Shown here in pieces: positions 34,914 through 45,021 of a DNA stretch of 64,000 nucleotides; within the stretch, counting starts at the first letter, position 1; each line of letters opens with the position of its first letter. The notes below the pieces were generated by a model. The model did not search any database. It was not told the origin of the DNA and worked only from the letters and a program-made list of their open reading frames with translations. The stretch comes from Leptolyngbya sp. 'hensonii'. Its GTDB lineage: Bacteria; Cyanobacteriota; Cyanobacteriia; GCF-001939115. A program made the position numbers and the translations under genes. The DNA is taken from assembly GCF_001939115.1 (NCBI RefSeq), contig NZ_MQTZ01000019.1, positions 1 to 64,000 on the forward strand, read 5' to 3'.

Positions 34914-35873
34914 GTGTCCGATACGCAATTCTCTGGATTTATGAATCGGCATTGTTTGAGGTGGATGGGAATGCTCAACCTGTTTGCTCGGGCAACTTGT
35001 CTGGCTATGGCCCTGCCGATCGCCGGAGTGACCTGCTATTCGGTGCAGGCCGTTCCCTTGCTGATCGCCCAGGATATTCAGGGGGCTGAAACAGCCTTCC
35101 AGCAGGGCCTAGAATTGATTCGGCAGGGTAAGCTGGCGGAGGCTTCCACAGCCTTTCAGCGAGCCGCCCAGCTCAATCCTAAAATGGCTGCAGCCTATTA
35201 CAATTTGGGTCTCACCTTGAGGCAGCAGGGGCAGTTACAGCCAGCGGCAAATGCCTTTTACCAGGCGATCCAGGCCGATGCTAAGTTTGCTCTGGCCTAT
35301 GCCAATTTGGGAGCTGCTTTGTTAGAAGGGAATAATCCCGACCAGGCCAGTGGCTATCTGCAACGGGCTGTTGAGCTTGATCCAAATCTGGGATTGGCCT
35401 ACTACAATCTGGGGTTGGTGCAGGAGCAACAAGGAAAGTTAGATCAGGCTCTGACGAATTATCAGAAGGCCAGAACCCTGCTCACCAATGCGCCAGAACC
35501 TATCTATCATATCGGCGTAATTTATCAGCGCCAGGGAAAAATTAATCAGGCTTTGGAGGCGTTTCGGCAGGCCGTTCAGATTAACCCCAAATATCCCGAA
35601 GCCCAATATAGTTTGGGATCTATCCTTTTTGAACGCGGTGATTTGGATGGGGCGCTGGGCGCTTTCCGGCAAGCTGCAGAGGCCAATTCTAACTATGCCA
35701 ATGCTTACTATGGGGCTGGTCTAGTTTTTATTAATCAACGGCGATTTAACGATGCCTCCCAGGTGTTGCAGTATGCCAAAGACCTGTACACAGCCCAGGG
35801 AAACCCTGAATGGGCAGCCAGGGCTGATCAGCAGCTTCGTCTGGCTAAGAGCCAGGGCAATTTGCCCCAATAG
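34914..35873 (+). CDS. Secreted or lipid-associated TPR protein
   Basis: 319 residues from a GTG. An N-terminal hydrophobic segment (LFARATCLAMALPIAGVTCYSVQA) is a probable signal peptide. About seven TPR units follow from residue 55 (AAAYYNLGLTLRQQGQLQPAANAF, LAYANLGAALLEGNNPDQA, LAYYNLGLVQEQQGKLDQA, and so on). It is likely a periplasmic or thylakoid-lumen scaffold. An ATG at 34941 would shorten the start by nine residues and is equally plausible. The membrane protein gene starts 23 bp downstream on the same strand. Confidence 0.85.
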   Translation: MSDTQFSGFMNRHCLRWMGMLNLFARATCLAMALPIAGVTCYSVQAVPLLIAQDIQGAETAFQQGLELIRQGKLAEASTAFQRAAQLNPKMAAAYYNLGLTLRQQGQLQPAANAFYQAIQADAKFALAYANLGAALLEGNNPDQASGYLQRAVELDPNLGLAYYNLGLVQEQQGKLDQALTNYQKARTLLTNAPEPIYHIGVIYQRQGKINQALEAFRQAVQINPKYPEAQYSLGSILFERGDLDGALGAFRQAAEANSNYANAYYGAGLVFINQRRFNDASQVLQYAKDLYTAQGNPEWAARADQQLRLAKSQGNLPQ

Positions 35874-35896
35874 TCCTGTTCTTTTTTGCCAAGGCC

Positions 35897-37624
35897 ATGT
35901 TGCAGCCGTGGGTTCGACCATCCTCCCGATTAGTTCCGGTTCTGTTGGCGATGACCGTGTGGTTGGCCCACTTCCTCAACTTCAGGCACTTCGGCTTGTA
36001 CCACGATGACTACTATTTTGTCTCCCTGTCCCTGGAGAAGACGGGGGCAGAGATGGCGAAACGCATTGGCACGGCTCTGATCCAGTGGCCTCAGGGCAGG
36101 CCGATCGGGTTCTCAATTACGTTTCTGCTGTCCTTTATTGGCGATCACCTGGGAGGGATACCGGCAATTTATCTGCTTGCCTGTAGCCTCATCACCCTGA
36201 ATACGATTCTGTTTTATCAACTGCTCCGACGGCAGCACGCTGAATTTTTCGCCCTGACCGGTGGTCTAGCTTTTGCCCTGTTTCCTGCCGATACCACCAA
36301 AATCTTTCTGACCCATGGCTTTTGCTTACAAAGTGCCCTCACCTTCTTAATTCTGGCCAGCCTGCTCTATCTGTCCGATCGTAGAGTGTTGGCCTACATC
36401 GCAATTGCTGGGTCTTTACTAGCCTACGAATCTGTGTTCACGGTTTTTTTTGCCGTACCGCTTTTGCGGGCATCATGGAATCGCCGCTTAATCAAAGAAC
36501 TGGCGTTTCATAGCGCCATCCTGCTGGTGATGATGGTGATGGCGGTTCTCATCCGAAGTCTGGGTGGTGAGGGGGGAGATACCAGAGTGGCTGGGACGCT
36601 GAGTGCATTCATTTCGGGAGGTATTCCAGCCAAAATTGTGGCGGCTTTGGTGATGGGTCCCTGCGTGAGCCTGTTTCTGTTCTTGTATGGACCGATGAAG
36701 TATCTGATCAGTTGGTCTCCTGGGATCTGGATGATGGCTGCTACCTTTGCCCTCATCTTGGGTTTCTGGCTGGCCCGCACCCCGCTGGAGCAGAGTGCCC
36801 ATCGGGTTTACCCACTGGCGGTGCAGTCCCGCTGGCTGACCTTAAAGGCTGACTTAAGCTTGCCCGAGGCTGATGTCAGGCTGTTGCAACTCCTCTTGAC
36901 CAGTCTGATTTTGCTCAGTCTGGGATATGTCCTCTCATTTACCCATTTCCCACCCACCATAGTGCGAGGAATTCGGACCTCGACGCACTTGGCTGCAACT
37001 TTTGGGGGGTCGATGTTCTTTGCCGCCCTCTGCACGTTGCTGGTGAGTATTGCCGATCGCTATCGTCAAAAAGGAATGCTGACTTCGGTGTTAGCTTGTT
37101 ATCTGGCGCTGGTCCTGGGTTATCACCAGGTGATTCAACTGGATATGCGGCAGAATTGGCAAAACCAGCGCCAGTTCTGGCAGGCGGTGATCCAACTCTG
37201 CCCCGATCTGATGGATGGCACCACCATTCTGGTGGAGCGGGAAGAACTGCCAGAGACGCTGTTTGTCTCGACCCATTCCACATTTGATCGGGGATTGTTG
37301 CAGCAAATCTTCCGATTTCCGCCAACCTGGCGACAACCGCCCCAACTTTTTACGGCACGCAAAAACTGGCCCCAACTGGATCTGAAACTTCAGGGAGATC
37401 GCTTTATCTGGCGTGATCCTTACTGGTCCTGGCTGGCTCCTGATGGCATGCCCCTACCCCCCGGAAAGATCATCGGGCTGGGTATGGTCAACGGTCAGTT
37501 GACCCGCCTGACGACCCCGATCGTCCTGGCTAACCAGCAACTTCCCTTGCAGCAGCTAAAATCTACTTCCCCGCCTGCCTGGGACCGGGGAACGTTATAT
37601 GAAATCCTGATTGAAACTAATTAA
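35897..37624 (+). CDS. Multi-pass membrane protein, glycosyltransferase-C-like
   Basis: 575 residues with about ten hydrophobic helices spread over the first ~430 residues and a soluble C-terminal portion. Between the first helices is HFGLYHDDYYFVSLSLE, an acidic pair in the first loop reminiscent of the metal-binding motif of GT-C glycosyltransferases. The mid-region has a long run of helices around LVLGYHQVIQLDMRQNWQNQRQFW, also typical of such proteins. The assignment is by architecture only. It overlaps the convergent gene at its 3' end by 8 bp. Confidence 0.65.
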   Translation: MLQPWVRPSSRLVPVLLAMTVWLAHFLNFRHFGLYHDDYYFVSLSLEKTGAEMAKRIGTALIQWPQGRPIGFSITFLLSFIGDHLGGIPAIYLLACSLITLNTILFYQLLRRQHAEFFALTGGLAFALFPADTTKIFLTHGFCLQSALTFLILASLLYLSDRRVLAYIAIAGSLLAYESVFTVFFAVPLLRASWNRRLIKELAFHSAILLVMMVMAVLIRSLGGEGGDTRVAGTLSAFISGGIPAKIVAALVMGPCVSLFLFLYGPMKYLISWSPGIWMMAATFALILGFWLARTPLEQSAHRVYPLAVQSRWLTLKADLSLPEADVRLLQLLLTSLILLSLGYVLSFTHFPPTIVRGIRTSTHLAATFGGSMFFAALCTLLVSIADRYRQKGMLTSVLACYLALVLGYHQVIQLDMRQNWQNQRQFWQAVIQLCPDLMDGTTILVEREELPETLFVSTHSTFDRGLLQQIFRFPPTWRQPPQLFTARKNWPQLDLKLQGDRFIWRDPYWSWLAPDGMPLPPGKIIGLGMVNGQLTRLTTPIVLANQQLPLQQLKSTSPPAWDRGTLYEILIETN

Positions 37625-38018
37625 TGGAGTCCAGGTCAAGAGCTTTAGAACCGCCCTGTTCCAGTTGAATTAGAATCTTGCCCAGTTGGGACCAGACCAG
37701 CCAGGCTGTTCCGATTGTGAGGGGAATTGCCAGACCATAGGCGAAGACTCTGGGGAAACCAAAAACCTCCACACCAGAGGCCAGAAACAGGCAAACACCC
37801 AGACAAATGCCCAAAAAGGGAAAAAACAGTTGAAAGCCCTGCAGATTAGCCAGGGTCCGAGTGGATCGGTTTTTGGACCAGGCTTGTACTGCCTGCCGGA
37901 GCGTTGCATCAAATGCTGTACCCGAGGTGATACCCATCAACAGACCGGCAACCAGGAGAAAATAAGGGGGTTCAGGAAAGATATACACGGCACTGCTGTT
38001 ATGAAACTTCAAGATCAC
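37617..38018 (-). CDS. Small conserved membrane protein
   Basis: 133 residues, GTG start, with three predicted membrane helices: FLLVAGLLMGITSGTAF, FLGICLGVCLFLASGVEV and VFAYGLAIPLTIGTAWLVW. No functional motif. It is immediately downstream of the ABC1-kinase gene in the same direction (16 bp), so the two may be co-transcribed. Confidence 0.65.
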   Translation of the reverse strand: MILKFHNSSAVYIFPEPPYFLLVAGLLMGITSGTAFDATLRQAVQAWSKNRSTRTLANLQGFQLFFPFLGICLGVCLFLASGVEVFGFPRVFAYGLAIPLTIGTAWLVWSQLGKILIQLEQGGSKALDLDSIN

Positions 38019-38034
38019 AGTGTATCGCGAAGTG

Positions 38035-39750
38035 TTACTTGAACTTAAAGTTCAGGGGGGACACGGTTGGGAGTAGGGAAGCCGCTCCTGCCAGGGAAGC
38101 CCCTGTAATGGCCCCTAGGGCCACATTAAATAGGCGTCCGGGTTCCAAATCATCTTTGACGAGATTCCAGAGCCGTTGCATCTCAGCAGTGTGCAGGCGA
38201 TCGTCTGCAGTAATCGCCAGAATCAGTTGCCGCCGCAGGAAGTGGCCTTCATCGGATAGGAGGTAACGCAAGCCTAATTGGGCGGTAGGAAGCAGGTCAA
38301 ATGACGTATCGGACCGGGCGATTGCAATCAGGTTTTCCAGGCGATTCCATTGGAACTTACCATTTTTGAATAATACTTCCAGCAGACGGCGACGCAAATG
38401 GGGTGACTCACCGGTCAGCAGGCGTTGAGCAACGTAGGGATAGGCGACATCCACAATCTTAAAAGCTGGATTCAAGCTCAACGCCAGACCCTCTTGCGTG
38501 ACCAGAGAGCGGATGATCAAGGCAAACTTGGCTGGGACTCGAAAGGGGTAGTCATACATCAACTCCGAAAAGCGATCCGTGATCGTTTTGAAGTTGAAAT
38601 CCTGCACACTCTCCCCCAAAATCTCGCCTAAAACCAGTTCTAAAGCCGGTACGATTGGCCAAATATCGGTATCTGGGGCCAGGAAGCCTAGCTTAACGAA
38701 ATCCTCAGCCAGATCAACATAGTCCTGATTAATCAGATGGACGACGGAATCAACCAGAGTTTCTTTGGTGAACTCTTCTAGCTGATCCATCATGCCAAAG
38801 TCGATGTAGGCCATCCGGCCATCGGCCATGGCAAACAGGTTACCTGGATGAGGATCTGCATGAAAGAAGCCAAATTCTAGGAGCTGCTGCAAGCCAGAAG
38901 TGACCCCGATTTGGATCAGGGTATCCACATCTAGCCCTGCTGCTTTCACCCGCTCTGTATCGGTTAGTTTAAAGCCGTTGATCCATTCCAGCGTCAGCAC
39001 ATGGCTGGTTGTGTAGCGCCAGTAAATCAGGGGCACTTTCACGCGGGGATCGTTGCGGAAATTAGCCGCAAACTTTTCAGCGTTCCGCCCTTCGTTTGGG
39101 TAATTAATTTCTTCAAATAGCTTGGTGCCAAACTCATCCACAATCAGGGTCAGATCATGGCCCAGATTCAGGGGAAGCCAGGGAGCAATCCAGCCTGCTG
39201 CCCAGCGCATCAGGTAAAGATCCAAAGAGAGGGTGGGCAATAGGTTTGGACGTTGCACCTTAACCGCAACGTCCTCTCCAGTCACCAAGCGGGCCCGATA
39301 GACCTGTCCGAGGCTAGCTGCAGCCACGGGCTGTTCAGAAAACTCACTGAAAAGCTCCTCGATCGCAGCATCCAGTTCTGATTCAATAATGGCCAAGGCA
39401 ACTGAATTGGCAAAGGGCGGGAGCTGATCCTGGAGTTTGACCAGTTCTTCTAAATAATCTCGGCGAATCAGATCTGGACGGGTTGAAAGGGCCTGCCCTA
39501 CCTTGATAAAGGTGGGTCCGAGATAGGTGAGCATGTGGCGAAGCTGGGTTGCCCTGTGGGGTTGATTGGTCTCGGTTTTTCCTAACCAGTTATCTAGCGC
39601 CAAACCCAGGACAAAACTCAGGAAAAAGAACACAATGGTGAGGGCTCGCCAGATTACCCTCCAGGGGCGGTAGCGATAATACTGGCCAATCTTCTCGGCA
39701 TCGTAGCTTCCCATTCGAGTGAGTGAAGAATCCAGACTCACGTTTGCCAT
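38035..39750 (-). CDS. ABC1/AarF/UbiB-family atypical kinase
   Basis: 571 residues. ABC1 (ADCK) hallmarks are the KxGQ motif in FIKVGQALSTRPDLI, the Ala-rich loop QPVAAASLGQVYRA, the catalytic Lys in VAVKVQRP, HADPHPGNLF and the metal-binding IDFGMMD. Two hydrophobic helices occur near the N-terminus (RALTIVFFFLSFVLGLAL) and near the C-terminus (VALGAITGASLAGAASLLP). Family members act in quinone and tocopherol metabolism of cyanobacteria and plastids. The ATG at 39750 is clear. Confidence 0.92.
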   Translation of the reverse strand: MANVSLDSSLTRMGSYDAEKIGQYYRYRPWRVIWRALTIVFFFLSFVLGLALDNWLGKTETNQPHRATQLRHMLTYLGPTFIKVGQALSTRPDLIRRDYLEELVKLQDQLPPFANSVALAIIESELDAAIEELFSEFSEQPVAAASLGQVYRARLVTGEDVAVKVQRPNLLPTLSLDLYLMRWAAGWIAPWLPLNLGHDLTLIVDEFGTKLFEEINYPNEGRNAEKFAANFRNDPRVKVPLIYWRYTTSHVLTLEWINGFKLTDTERVKAAGLDVDTLIQIGVTSGLQQLLEFGFFHADPHPGNLFAMADGRMAYIDFGMMDQLEEFTKETLVDSVVHLINQDYVDLAEDFVKLGFLAPDTDIWPIVPALELVLGEILGESVQDFNFKTITDRFSELMYDYPFRVPAKFALIIRSLVTQEGLALSLNPAFKIVDVAYPYVAQRLLTGESPHLRRRLLEVLFKNGKFQWNRLENLIAIARSDTSFDLLPTAQLGLRYLLSDEGHFLRRQLILAITADDRLHTAEMQRLWNLVKDDLEPGRLFNVALGAITGASLAGAASLLPTVSPLNFKFK

Positions 39751-40199
39751 TGCCTCTTGAATATGACTGGATGGATGAAACCGTCTAGGTACATTGGGAT
39801 TCAGAGAGGGTAGGGCCGATGAGGGTCCCTGTCTGAACTTGCCCTGCTCTCCCTTCTCTTTACCATTCTATTCACTAAAGTATACAAAACTACAGATACC
39901 CTGGAAGCTAAATCACCAGGATGCAGTAATTTTTAACATATGTTGCAAAGTGCTGCTGGGAGATACAGTGATTGTCACGGATAGGGGGCATCAGGGGGGA
40001 GGGACCTGCTCTCTACCTGAAAGTTTCGCGCTCCTGGCAGCATCCATGAAACTGGCTGGAGGATAGTTCAGGCCCTGTCTTGATCTGAATCGGCCATTAA
40101 AAATGGGACAGAGTGAACTTGTCCCATTTTTGATAGATTTGCTGTAATGGGAGAGCGCCATTCACCCACCCATTGGGTTAAAGATAGTTGCAGCCCAGA
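39751..40199. other. 449-bp intergenic region with a terminator
   Basis: Contains the promoter side of the ABC1-kinase gene and the terminator of the lipoprotein gene (40098-40131). An open frame on the plus strand (about 39794-40066) has no family resemblance and is not supported. Confidence 0.4.
40098..40131 (-). terminator. Intrinsic terminator downstream of the lipoprotein gene
   Basis: A perfect stem, AAAAATGGGACA (40099-40110) with TGTCCCATTTTT (40120-40131) and a 9-base loop. The A/T-rich flanks give U-runs in both directions, so it may be bidirectional. Confidence 0.8.
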
Positions 40200-40784
40200 T
40201 TACTGAATCTTGAACTCAGCGCTCTTGGTCGCTTTAGCGTCGCTGTTTTTATCGTAAATGGTGACGCTAATGGTATAGGTTCCAGGAGGGGTTTGAGGGG
40301 TGGTGTCTACGTTACCGTAAGGAGCAGGCGCAATATCATTGGCTAGCTCTACAACACCCTTATCGCCCAGTAGATTTTCTTTGGAGAGCAGGACTTTGCC
40401 ACTGGAATCGGTAACTTGCACATCCATTTCGATCTTGTGCTTCCCATCTGTTCCTTTCTTAAACTTCCCAGTGTTCTTCAACACCAGGTAAACGGTTTCA
40501 CCTGGTTTAAAGACATTGCTTTCAACGGGTGACAGTTGGGGCTGACCATTATTCTCACCAGTCTTCTTGGCCAGAACGGCATCTTCTACATCTAACCCTG
40601 CTGCTTCGGGAGAGGCTGGACTGGAGGAAGGAGATGAACTGGGGGAAGCGGGAGAACTGGCGGCTGTTGTTGGAGAGGGGGAGGAAGAGGTTTCATTCCC
40701 TCCACCACAAGCCGTCAAGAGGGAAGTTGCCATCAAAACGCTGGCAGCTAACAGAACTGATGTCAAAACGGAATTCTTTTTCAT
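40200..40784 (-). CDS. Putative lipoprotein with immunoglobulin-like domain
   Basis: 194 residues. The lipoprotein signal MKKNSVLTSVLLAASVLMATSLLTACGGG places the modified Cys after LLTA. A Ser/Pro/Ala-rich linker (about 30-63) is followed by a beta-rich domain (FKPGETVYLVLKNTGKF, KIEMDVQVTDSSGKVL, PPGTYTISVTIYDKNS) typical of Ig-like extracellular modules. AAGGA about 10 bases upstream supports the ATG at 40784 over one at 40793. It ends with a strong terminator and is monocistronic. Function unknown. Confidence 0.8.
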   Translation of the reverse strand: MKKNSVLTSVLLAASVLMATSLLTACGGGNETSSSPSPTTAASSPASPSSSPSSSPASPEAAGLDVEDAVLAKKTGENNGQPQLSPVESNVFKPGETVYLVLKNTGKFKKGTDGKHKIEMDVQVTDSSGKVLLSKENLLGDKGVVELANDIAPAPYGNVDTTPQTPPGTYTISVTIYDKNSDAKATKSAEFKIQ

Positions 40785-41054
40785 TGTCTGCATCCTTGCG
40801 TTGTAACACGTTCACACCTAACACCATTGCAGGGCACTCTGCAAAACCGTCTCTGCAAAACCGTAACCACTCAACAGTTTATAACCATACCTATGGGAAA
40901 CAAACCCACACATCTTACTTCCGGTTAAGGCCAGTCTCAGGCGTTCTGAGGCGATCGCCCTGTCTCTGAAAGTTATAGAAACAGAGTCGAAAGTTTTCTG
41001 CCACCCCTAGGATACATATAATAGCGTCAACCGAAAAATCCCTATATTTTTCCC

Positions 41055-41831
41055 ATGGGAAGTTTAATTCCATTGCAAGTTGAAGATCTGCTCCTGGCTC
41101 TGGGGCTGATTGTCTTGGCGATCGGGCTGTCTGCCTGGCAAAAATTGGGTCTGGAGGGGAGTTTGCTGCTGGCTGCGGGCCGTACAGGGTTGCAACTGAC
41201 TATTGTGGGGTATGTGCTGGCGATCGTGTTTGAATTAAACCATCCCTGGCCAGTCCTGGCTGTCATCCTGCTCATGCTAACGATCGCTGCAAAAGTTGCC
41301 CACAATCGCATCAGTAGCGGCATTCCCCACCTGCTTCCCCTAGTTTGGGGAGCTATTTGTGTCAGTACAGGGCTGACCCTGATGTACGCCAACCTGCTGA
41401 TTATTCGCCCTGAGGTTTGGTACGATCCCCAGTACCTGGTCCCGCTGGCTGGTATTGTCTTGGGGAATGCGATGAATGGTGCGGCTCTGGCGGGAGAACG
41501 GCTGGTCAGTATGATCTCAATTCGCCGTCTGGAGATCGAAACGCACCTGAGTCTGGGGGCTACTCCTGCCGTGGCGATGGCAACTTATCGTCAGGAAGCT
41601 ATTCGAGCCGGGATGTTACCTACCTTGAACACGATGATGGTGGTTGGGGTTGTGACCCTCCCCGGTATCATCACTGGCCAGATGCTTGGGGGAACCAAAC
41701 CCCTGGATGCTGCTGCTTACCAGATGGTGATCATGTTTATGCTGGCTTTTGTGACCCTGCTGACCACCCTGTTGGTTACAACTGGAATTTGTCGCCAGGT
41801 GTTTAATCCAGCAGCACAGTTAACCTTTTAA
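41055..41831 (+). CDS. fetB: FetB-type ABC transporter permease (UPF0014)
   Basis: 258 residues, about seven helices. The UPF0014 family features are AAGRTGLQLTIVGYVL, VPLAGIVLGNAMNGAALAGERL, the charged loop EIETHLSLGATPAVAMATYRQEAIRAGMLPTLNTMMVVGVVTLPGIITGQMLGG and AAYQMVIMF. In E. coli FetB works with the ATPase FetA in iron export. No ATPase gene is adjacent; an ABC ATPase at 61265-62056 is a possible distant partner. The start codon is right at the first helix. Confidence 0.88.
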   Translation: MGSLIPLQVEDLLLALGLIVLAIGLSAWQKLGLEGSLLLAAGRTGLQLTIVGYVLAIVFELNHPWPVLAVILLMLTIAAKVAHNRISSGIPHLLPLVWGAICVSTGLTLMYANLLIIRPEVWYDPQYLVPLAGIVLGNAMNGAALAGERLVSMISIRRLEIETHLSLGATPAVAMATYRQEAIRAGMLPTLNTMMVVGVVTLPGIITGQMLGGTKPLDAAAYQMVIMFMLAFVTLLTTLLVTTGICRQVFNPAAQLTF

Positions 41832-41846
41832 TTCCCCAAACGAGCC

Positions 41847-42332
41847 TCAAGCGTCTTTGCTTTGACTGAAGTAGTCCCCAATTCTGAAGCTGGGGGTCGT
41901 TTCCAGTTGTTTTAACATCGATCGGGTAATTAATTTACCCTCTTCAACCAGCACCTGACCTGTAACCGGGTGGAGGAGATTCTGGTCAGCTCGTCTTCCA
42001 ATCAGGGCCTCAATATCCTGCAGAGAGTTCACGTACATACCAGGTGGGAGTTCTACGATCACCCCATTGGCAAGAACTCTGGACTGGCAGGCTAAACGAG
42101 AATTGGGTTTGCAGGTAGTAATGACTTCCAGAGTTCGCTGTTCCCGTCGATTCATGGGTGAAAGTGCTTCCATCCCTTCTTTGACATAGACATGGCAGGT
42201 AGCGCACATGCCTCGCCCACCACATTCCTTCAGAACGTCCAGATCCTTATTGAGAAGAATGGAAAGGAGGGTGCCGTTTGTCTCAATTTCAGTTTGCTGG
42301 GAAATCGGTTCCAATCTGACGATCTTGACCAT
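41847..42332 (-). CDS. Adrenodoxin-type 2Fe-2S ferredoxin
   Basis: 161 residues. The 2Fe-2S ligands are Cys37, Cys43, Cys46 and Cys82 in ECGGRGMCATCHVY and RLACQ (C-x5-C-x2-C...C), the spacing of adrenodoxin/Isc-type ferredoxins rather than plant-type PetF. A cyanobacteria-specific C-terminal extension (about 100-161: IEALIGRRADQNLLHPVTGQVLVEEGKLITRSML) follows. A redox partner is not deducible. The gene is convergent with fetB, and the stop codons are 15 bp apart. Confidence 0.88.
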   Translation of the reverse strand: MVKIVRLEPISQQTEIETNGTLLSILLNKDLDVLKECGGRGMCATCHVYVKEGMEALSPMNRREQRTLEVITTCKPNSRLACQSRVLANGVIVELPPGMYVNSLQDIEALIGRRADQNLLHPVTGQVLVEEGKLITRSMLKQLETTPSFRIGDYFSQSKDA

Positions 42333-42507
42333 GGTCTTTATCTCTAGTTAAATAAAACTTTGGGATGGTTATGAGTCATCTGTCACTCACTTGACGGCTG
42401 CTCTCGCAAAGCAGTTGATAGATATCTCTATACAAAAAGTAACGCCCCATCAGCGATGTTGTACCCATGACCATAGGACGTATGACTCACGATCGATACC
42501 ATGACCC

Positions 42508-43545
42508 TCAAAGCAAAAGCAGCTTTTGACGATCGCTGAGTGCGCCCTGATCCACAATGGTCGGGAAGTCGCGAATGACTTGGGAGCAGCGCTTGATAAA
42601 AGCAGCGACCCACCCCCGCACAGCCTGGTGCTGTTGTGGATTCAGGTTGGCAGAGGATGATGGGTCCGCAAAGGAAATTTTGGCGGCGCGATCGATTTGA
42701 AAACTTTGCAGCCAATCATCCCGGGGACGACTGGATTTCCAGTAGTTAGTGATCACTGCTGTGCCCAGGTATTGGGTTGTAAACTGGCTGAGGGCGTTTA
42801 AGGCTGCTAACATCTCCTTCAATTCAATCTGTAATTCTAATCCGTGCTCAACAGGGGAAGGAGGGTCTGGCAGTTCAGGATTGTGCCTTTCCAGCGAGTT
42901 AGGAAGTAAGTTCTTGGCAGGAGCTTTGGGTAGGGGGAGATCGGTTGTTGAGCTCTGATCGATCTGAGTCACAGGGGGAGGAACGGCCTGTACGATTTCC
43001 ATGGCATCAAGGGCGGGGCGAGGGTCTGCAGGTGCTTGCCTCGTTCCATTGGCAGGGGATGGGGTTGATCGTTCTGAAATTGCTTCAACTGAAGGCATGC
43101 CATTTCTGGCATCCAGATGGAGGTCTGGACTGTTGCCCATCCGGTTCTTCCAGTAGTTCTGGTTCGACATGGTCAGGTCGCTAGCAATGAGCCGAAACGT
43201 GCTCACTGCCTTAGTAACGTCCTCTCCCAAATCTGCTTTCAGGCGCTCGATCGCGTCTACATAGTCTGGATAAACCAGTTCGCTCCGGGCTAAAACTAAC
43301 AGAACCATTCCTTGATCTAATTTGTAGATATAGACCTGATGTCCTGTAAATTGAAATTCAAAGGATTCGAAGTCATCGGGTGTCGTTTCAACAACCTGTG
43401 TAATTCCCTGGACCAAAGCTTCTTTTTGCTGAAAGTTTAGCGTCTGATCTACACCACAAAAGTAGGGGCGAGATCGCCCATCCATCAGGGCAACCCCGGC
43501 AATCCCCGGTAAATTTAGAAAATCTCGTACAACCTCCCGCTTCAT
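42508..43545 (-). CDS. Hypothetical protein with roadblock-like N-terminus
   Basis: 345 residues. The first ~130 residues (VVRDFLNLPGIAGVALMDGRSRPYFCG ... YIYKLDQGMVLLVLARSEL) have the alternating pattern of a roadblock/LC7-like domain, often linked to small GTPases and motility. A Pro/Ser-rich linker (about 145-225) and a C-terminal helical domain (LKEMLAALNALSQFTTQYLG ... AAFIKRCSQVIRDFPTIVD) follow. The domain call is by impression only. No operon partner is evident. Confidence 0.65.
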   Translation of the reverse strand: MKREVVRDFLNLPGIAGVALMDGRSRPYFCGVDQTLNFQQKEALVQGITQVVETTPDDFESFEFQFTGHQVYIYKLDQGMVLLVLARSELVYPDYVDAIERLKADLGEDVTKAVSTFRLIASDLTMSNQNYWKNRMGNSPDLHLDARNGMPSVEAISERSTPSPANGTRQAPADPRPALDAMEIVQAVPPPVTQIDQSSTTDLPLPKAPAKNLLPNSLERHNPELPDPPSPVEHGLELQIELKEMLAALNALSQFTTQYLGTAVITNYWKSSRPRDDWLQSFQIDRAAKISFADPSSSANLNPQQHQAVRGWVAAFIKRCSQVIRDFPTIVDQGALSDRQKLLLL

Positions 43546-43779
43546 AAGTGCTCAAACGCTAAGTTTATTTATCTTGATGGTGTGCCCTGAACAATTTATG
43601 TCACAAAGTATGGTGAGGAGAAAACTTCTGCCTTAATTCTTGAATGAAACCCAAGCTTAGAATTCCCTAACCGATTACCTTGCCTTGAGATCTGTAAAAC
43701 AAAATTCTTCTACATTTATTATTCCAGTTCTCTCCGACTCCCTGGTTGCAGTGCCCCTTCTTCTGTTGATTGAACAACC

Positions 43780-44775
43780 ATGTCTGACCTTCCCTTTACT
43801 CTGGATCAGTTACGCATTCTCAAGGCGATCGCTGCCGAAGGGAGTTTTAAGCGGGCTGCCGATAGCCTGTATGTTTCTCAGCCTGCCGTCAGTCTACAGG
43901 TACAGAATCTAGAGCGACAATTGGATGTTCCCTTGTTTGATCGGGGTGGCCGACGAGCCCAGTTGACCGAGGCAGGCCACCTCCTCCTCAACTATGGGGA
44001 AAAGATTCTGACTTTATGTCAAGAAACATGTCGGGCGATCGAAGATTTGCAAAATCTCCAGGGAGGTACCCTGATCATTGGCGCTAGCCAGACCACTGGC
44101 ACTTACCTCCTACCCCGTATGATTGGCCTCTTTCGGCAGCAATACCCTGATGTATCGGTCCAATTACATGTGCATTCAACGAGACGAACTTCCTGGAGCG
44201 TTGCAAATGGGCAAATTGATTTAGCAATTATCGGTGGTGAAGTTCCCTCAGAATTACAAGACTCCTTACAAATTATTCCCTATGCGGAAGATGAACTCGC
44301 ACTCATCCTGCCAGTCTTTCACCCGCTTGCCCAGGAAGACCCGATTCGTAAAGATGATTTGTACAAACTTCAATTCATTGCTCTTGACTCTCAATCTACC
44401 ATCCGGAAAGTGATCGATCAGGTTTTGTCCCGCTCTGGGATTGAAACTCGCCGCCTGAAAATTGAAATGGAGTTGAATTCCATTGAGGCGATTAAAAATG
44501 CAGTTCAGTCTGGATTAGGAGCGGCATTTGTCTCTACAACGGCCATCGATAAAGAAATTCAGATGGACGTTCTGCATCGTTCCAGGGTAGATGGTGTGGT
44601 GGTTAAGCGCATCCTATCAGTGATTTTTAATCCCAATCGCTATCGATCGAAGGCGGCAGAAGCCTTTACCAACGATATTTTGCCCAAGTTCACCAATCTG
44701 TTTGGCCAGTCTGACCCCTCCCTCCCTTCCCCCGTGAGTGAGGCGAAATTTGAACCTGCGACTCTGGAAGGTTAA
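43780..44775 (+). CDS. rbcR: LysR-type regulator RbcR (Ycf30-like)
   Basis: 331 residues. The N-terminal helix-turn-helix ([42 protein letters not shown]) and LysR effector domain ([44 protein letters not shown]) are very close to cyanobacterial RbcR and plastid Ycf30 as I remember them. RbcR activates RuBisCO and carbon-fixation genes in response to carbon metabolites. The rbc operon is not in the window. A Pro/Ser tail follows the conserved end. Confidence 0.88.
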   Translation: MSDLPFTLDQLRILKAIAAEGSFKRAADSLYVSQPAVSLQVQNLERQLDVPLFDRGGRRAQLTEAGHLLLNYGEKILTLCQETCRAIEDLQNLQGGTLIIGASQTTGTYLLPRMIGLFRQQYPDVSVQLHVHSTRRTSWSVANGQIDLAIIGGEVPSELQDSLQIIPYAEDELALILPVFHPLAQEDPIRKDDLYKLQFIALDSQSTIRKVIDQVLSRSGIETRRLKIEMELNSIEAIKNAVQSGLGAAFVSTTAIDKEIQMDVLHRSRVDGVVVKRILSVIFNPNRYRSKAAEAFTNDILPKFTNLFGQSDPSLPSPVSEAKFEPATLEG

Positions 44776-45021
44776 GTTGATAGGAGTCTGGTAGAGACAA
44801 CCCATTGACGCGGGTCATGCCTGATTGGCTGACCGATCTTGTGGCCTGGGTTGGGTGGAACGGAGTGAGACCCAATTCCAGTTCTCCACTAACGCTTTAC
44901 CCGGTCTACTCATTGCAGGGGTTTCCACAGTGTTGCCAGTTGATCAGTGATGCGTTCATAGGCTGAGTTTATAGTGTAAGCATCACAGATGAGAGAAAAG
45001 TTTCAACCTTGAACCTTGGCC

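Noticed and set aside
39794-40066. 90-codon plus-strand frame upstream of the ABC1-kinase gene
   Set aside because: Low-complexity composition, no homology impression, and overlaps the promoter region.
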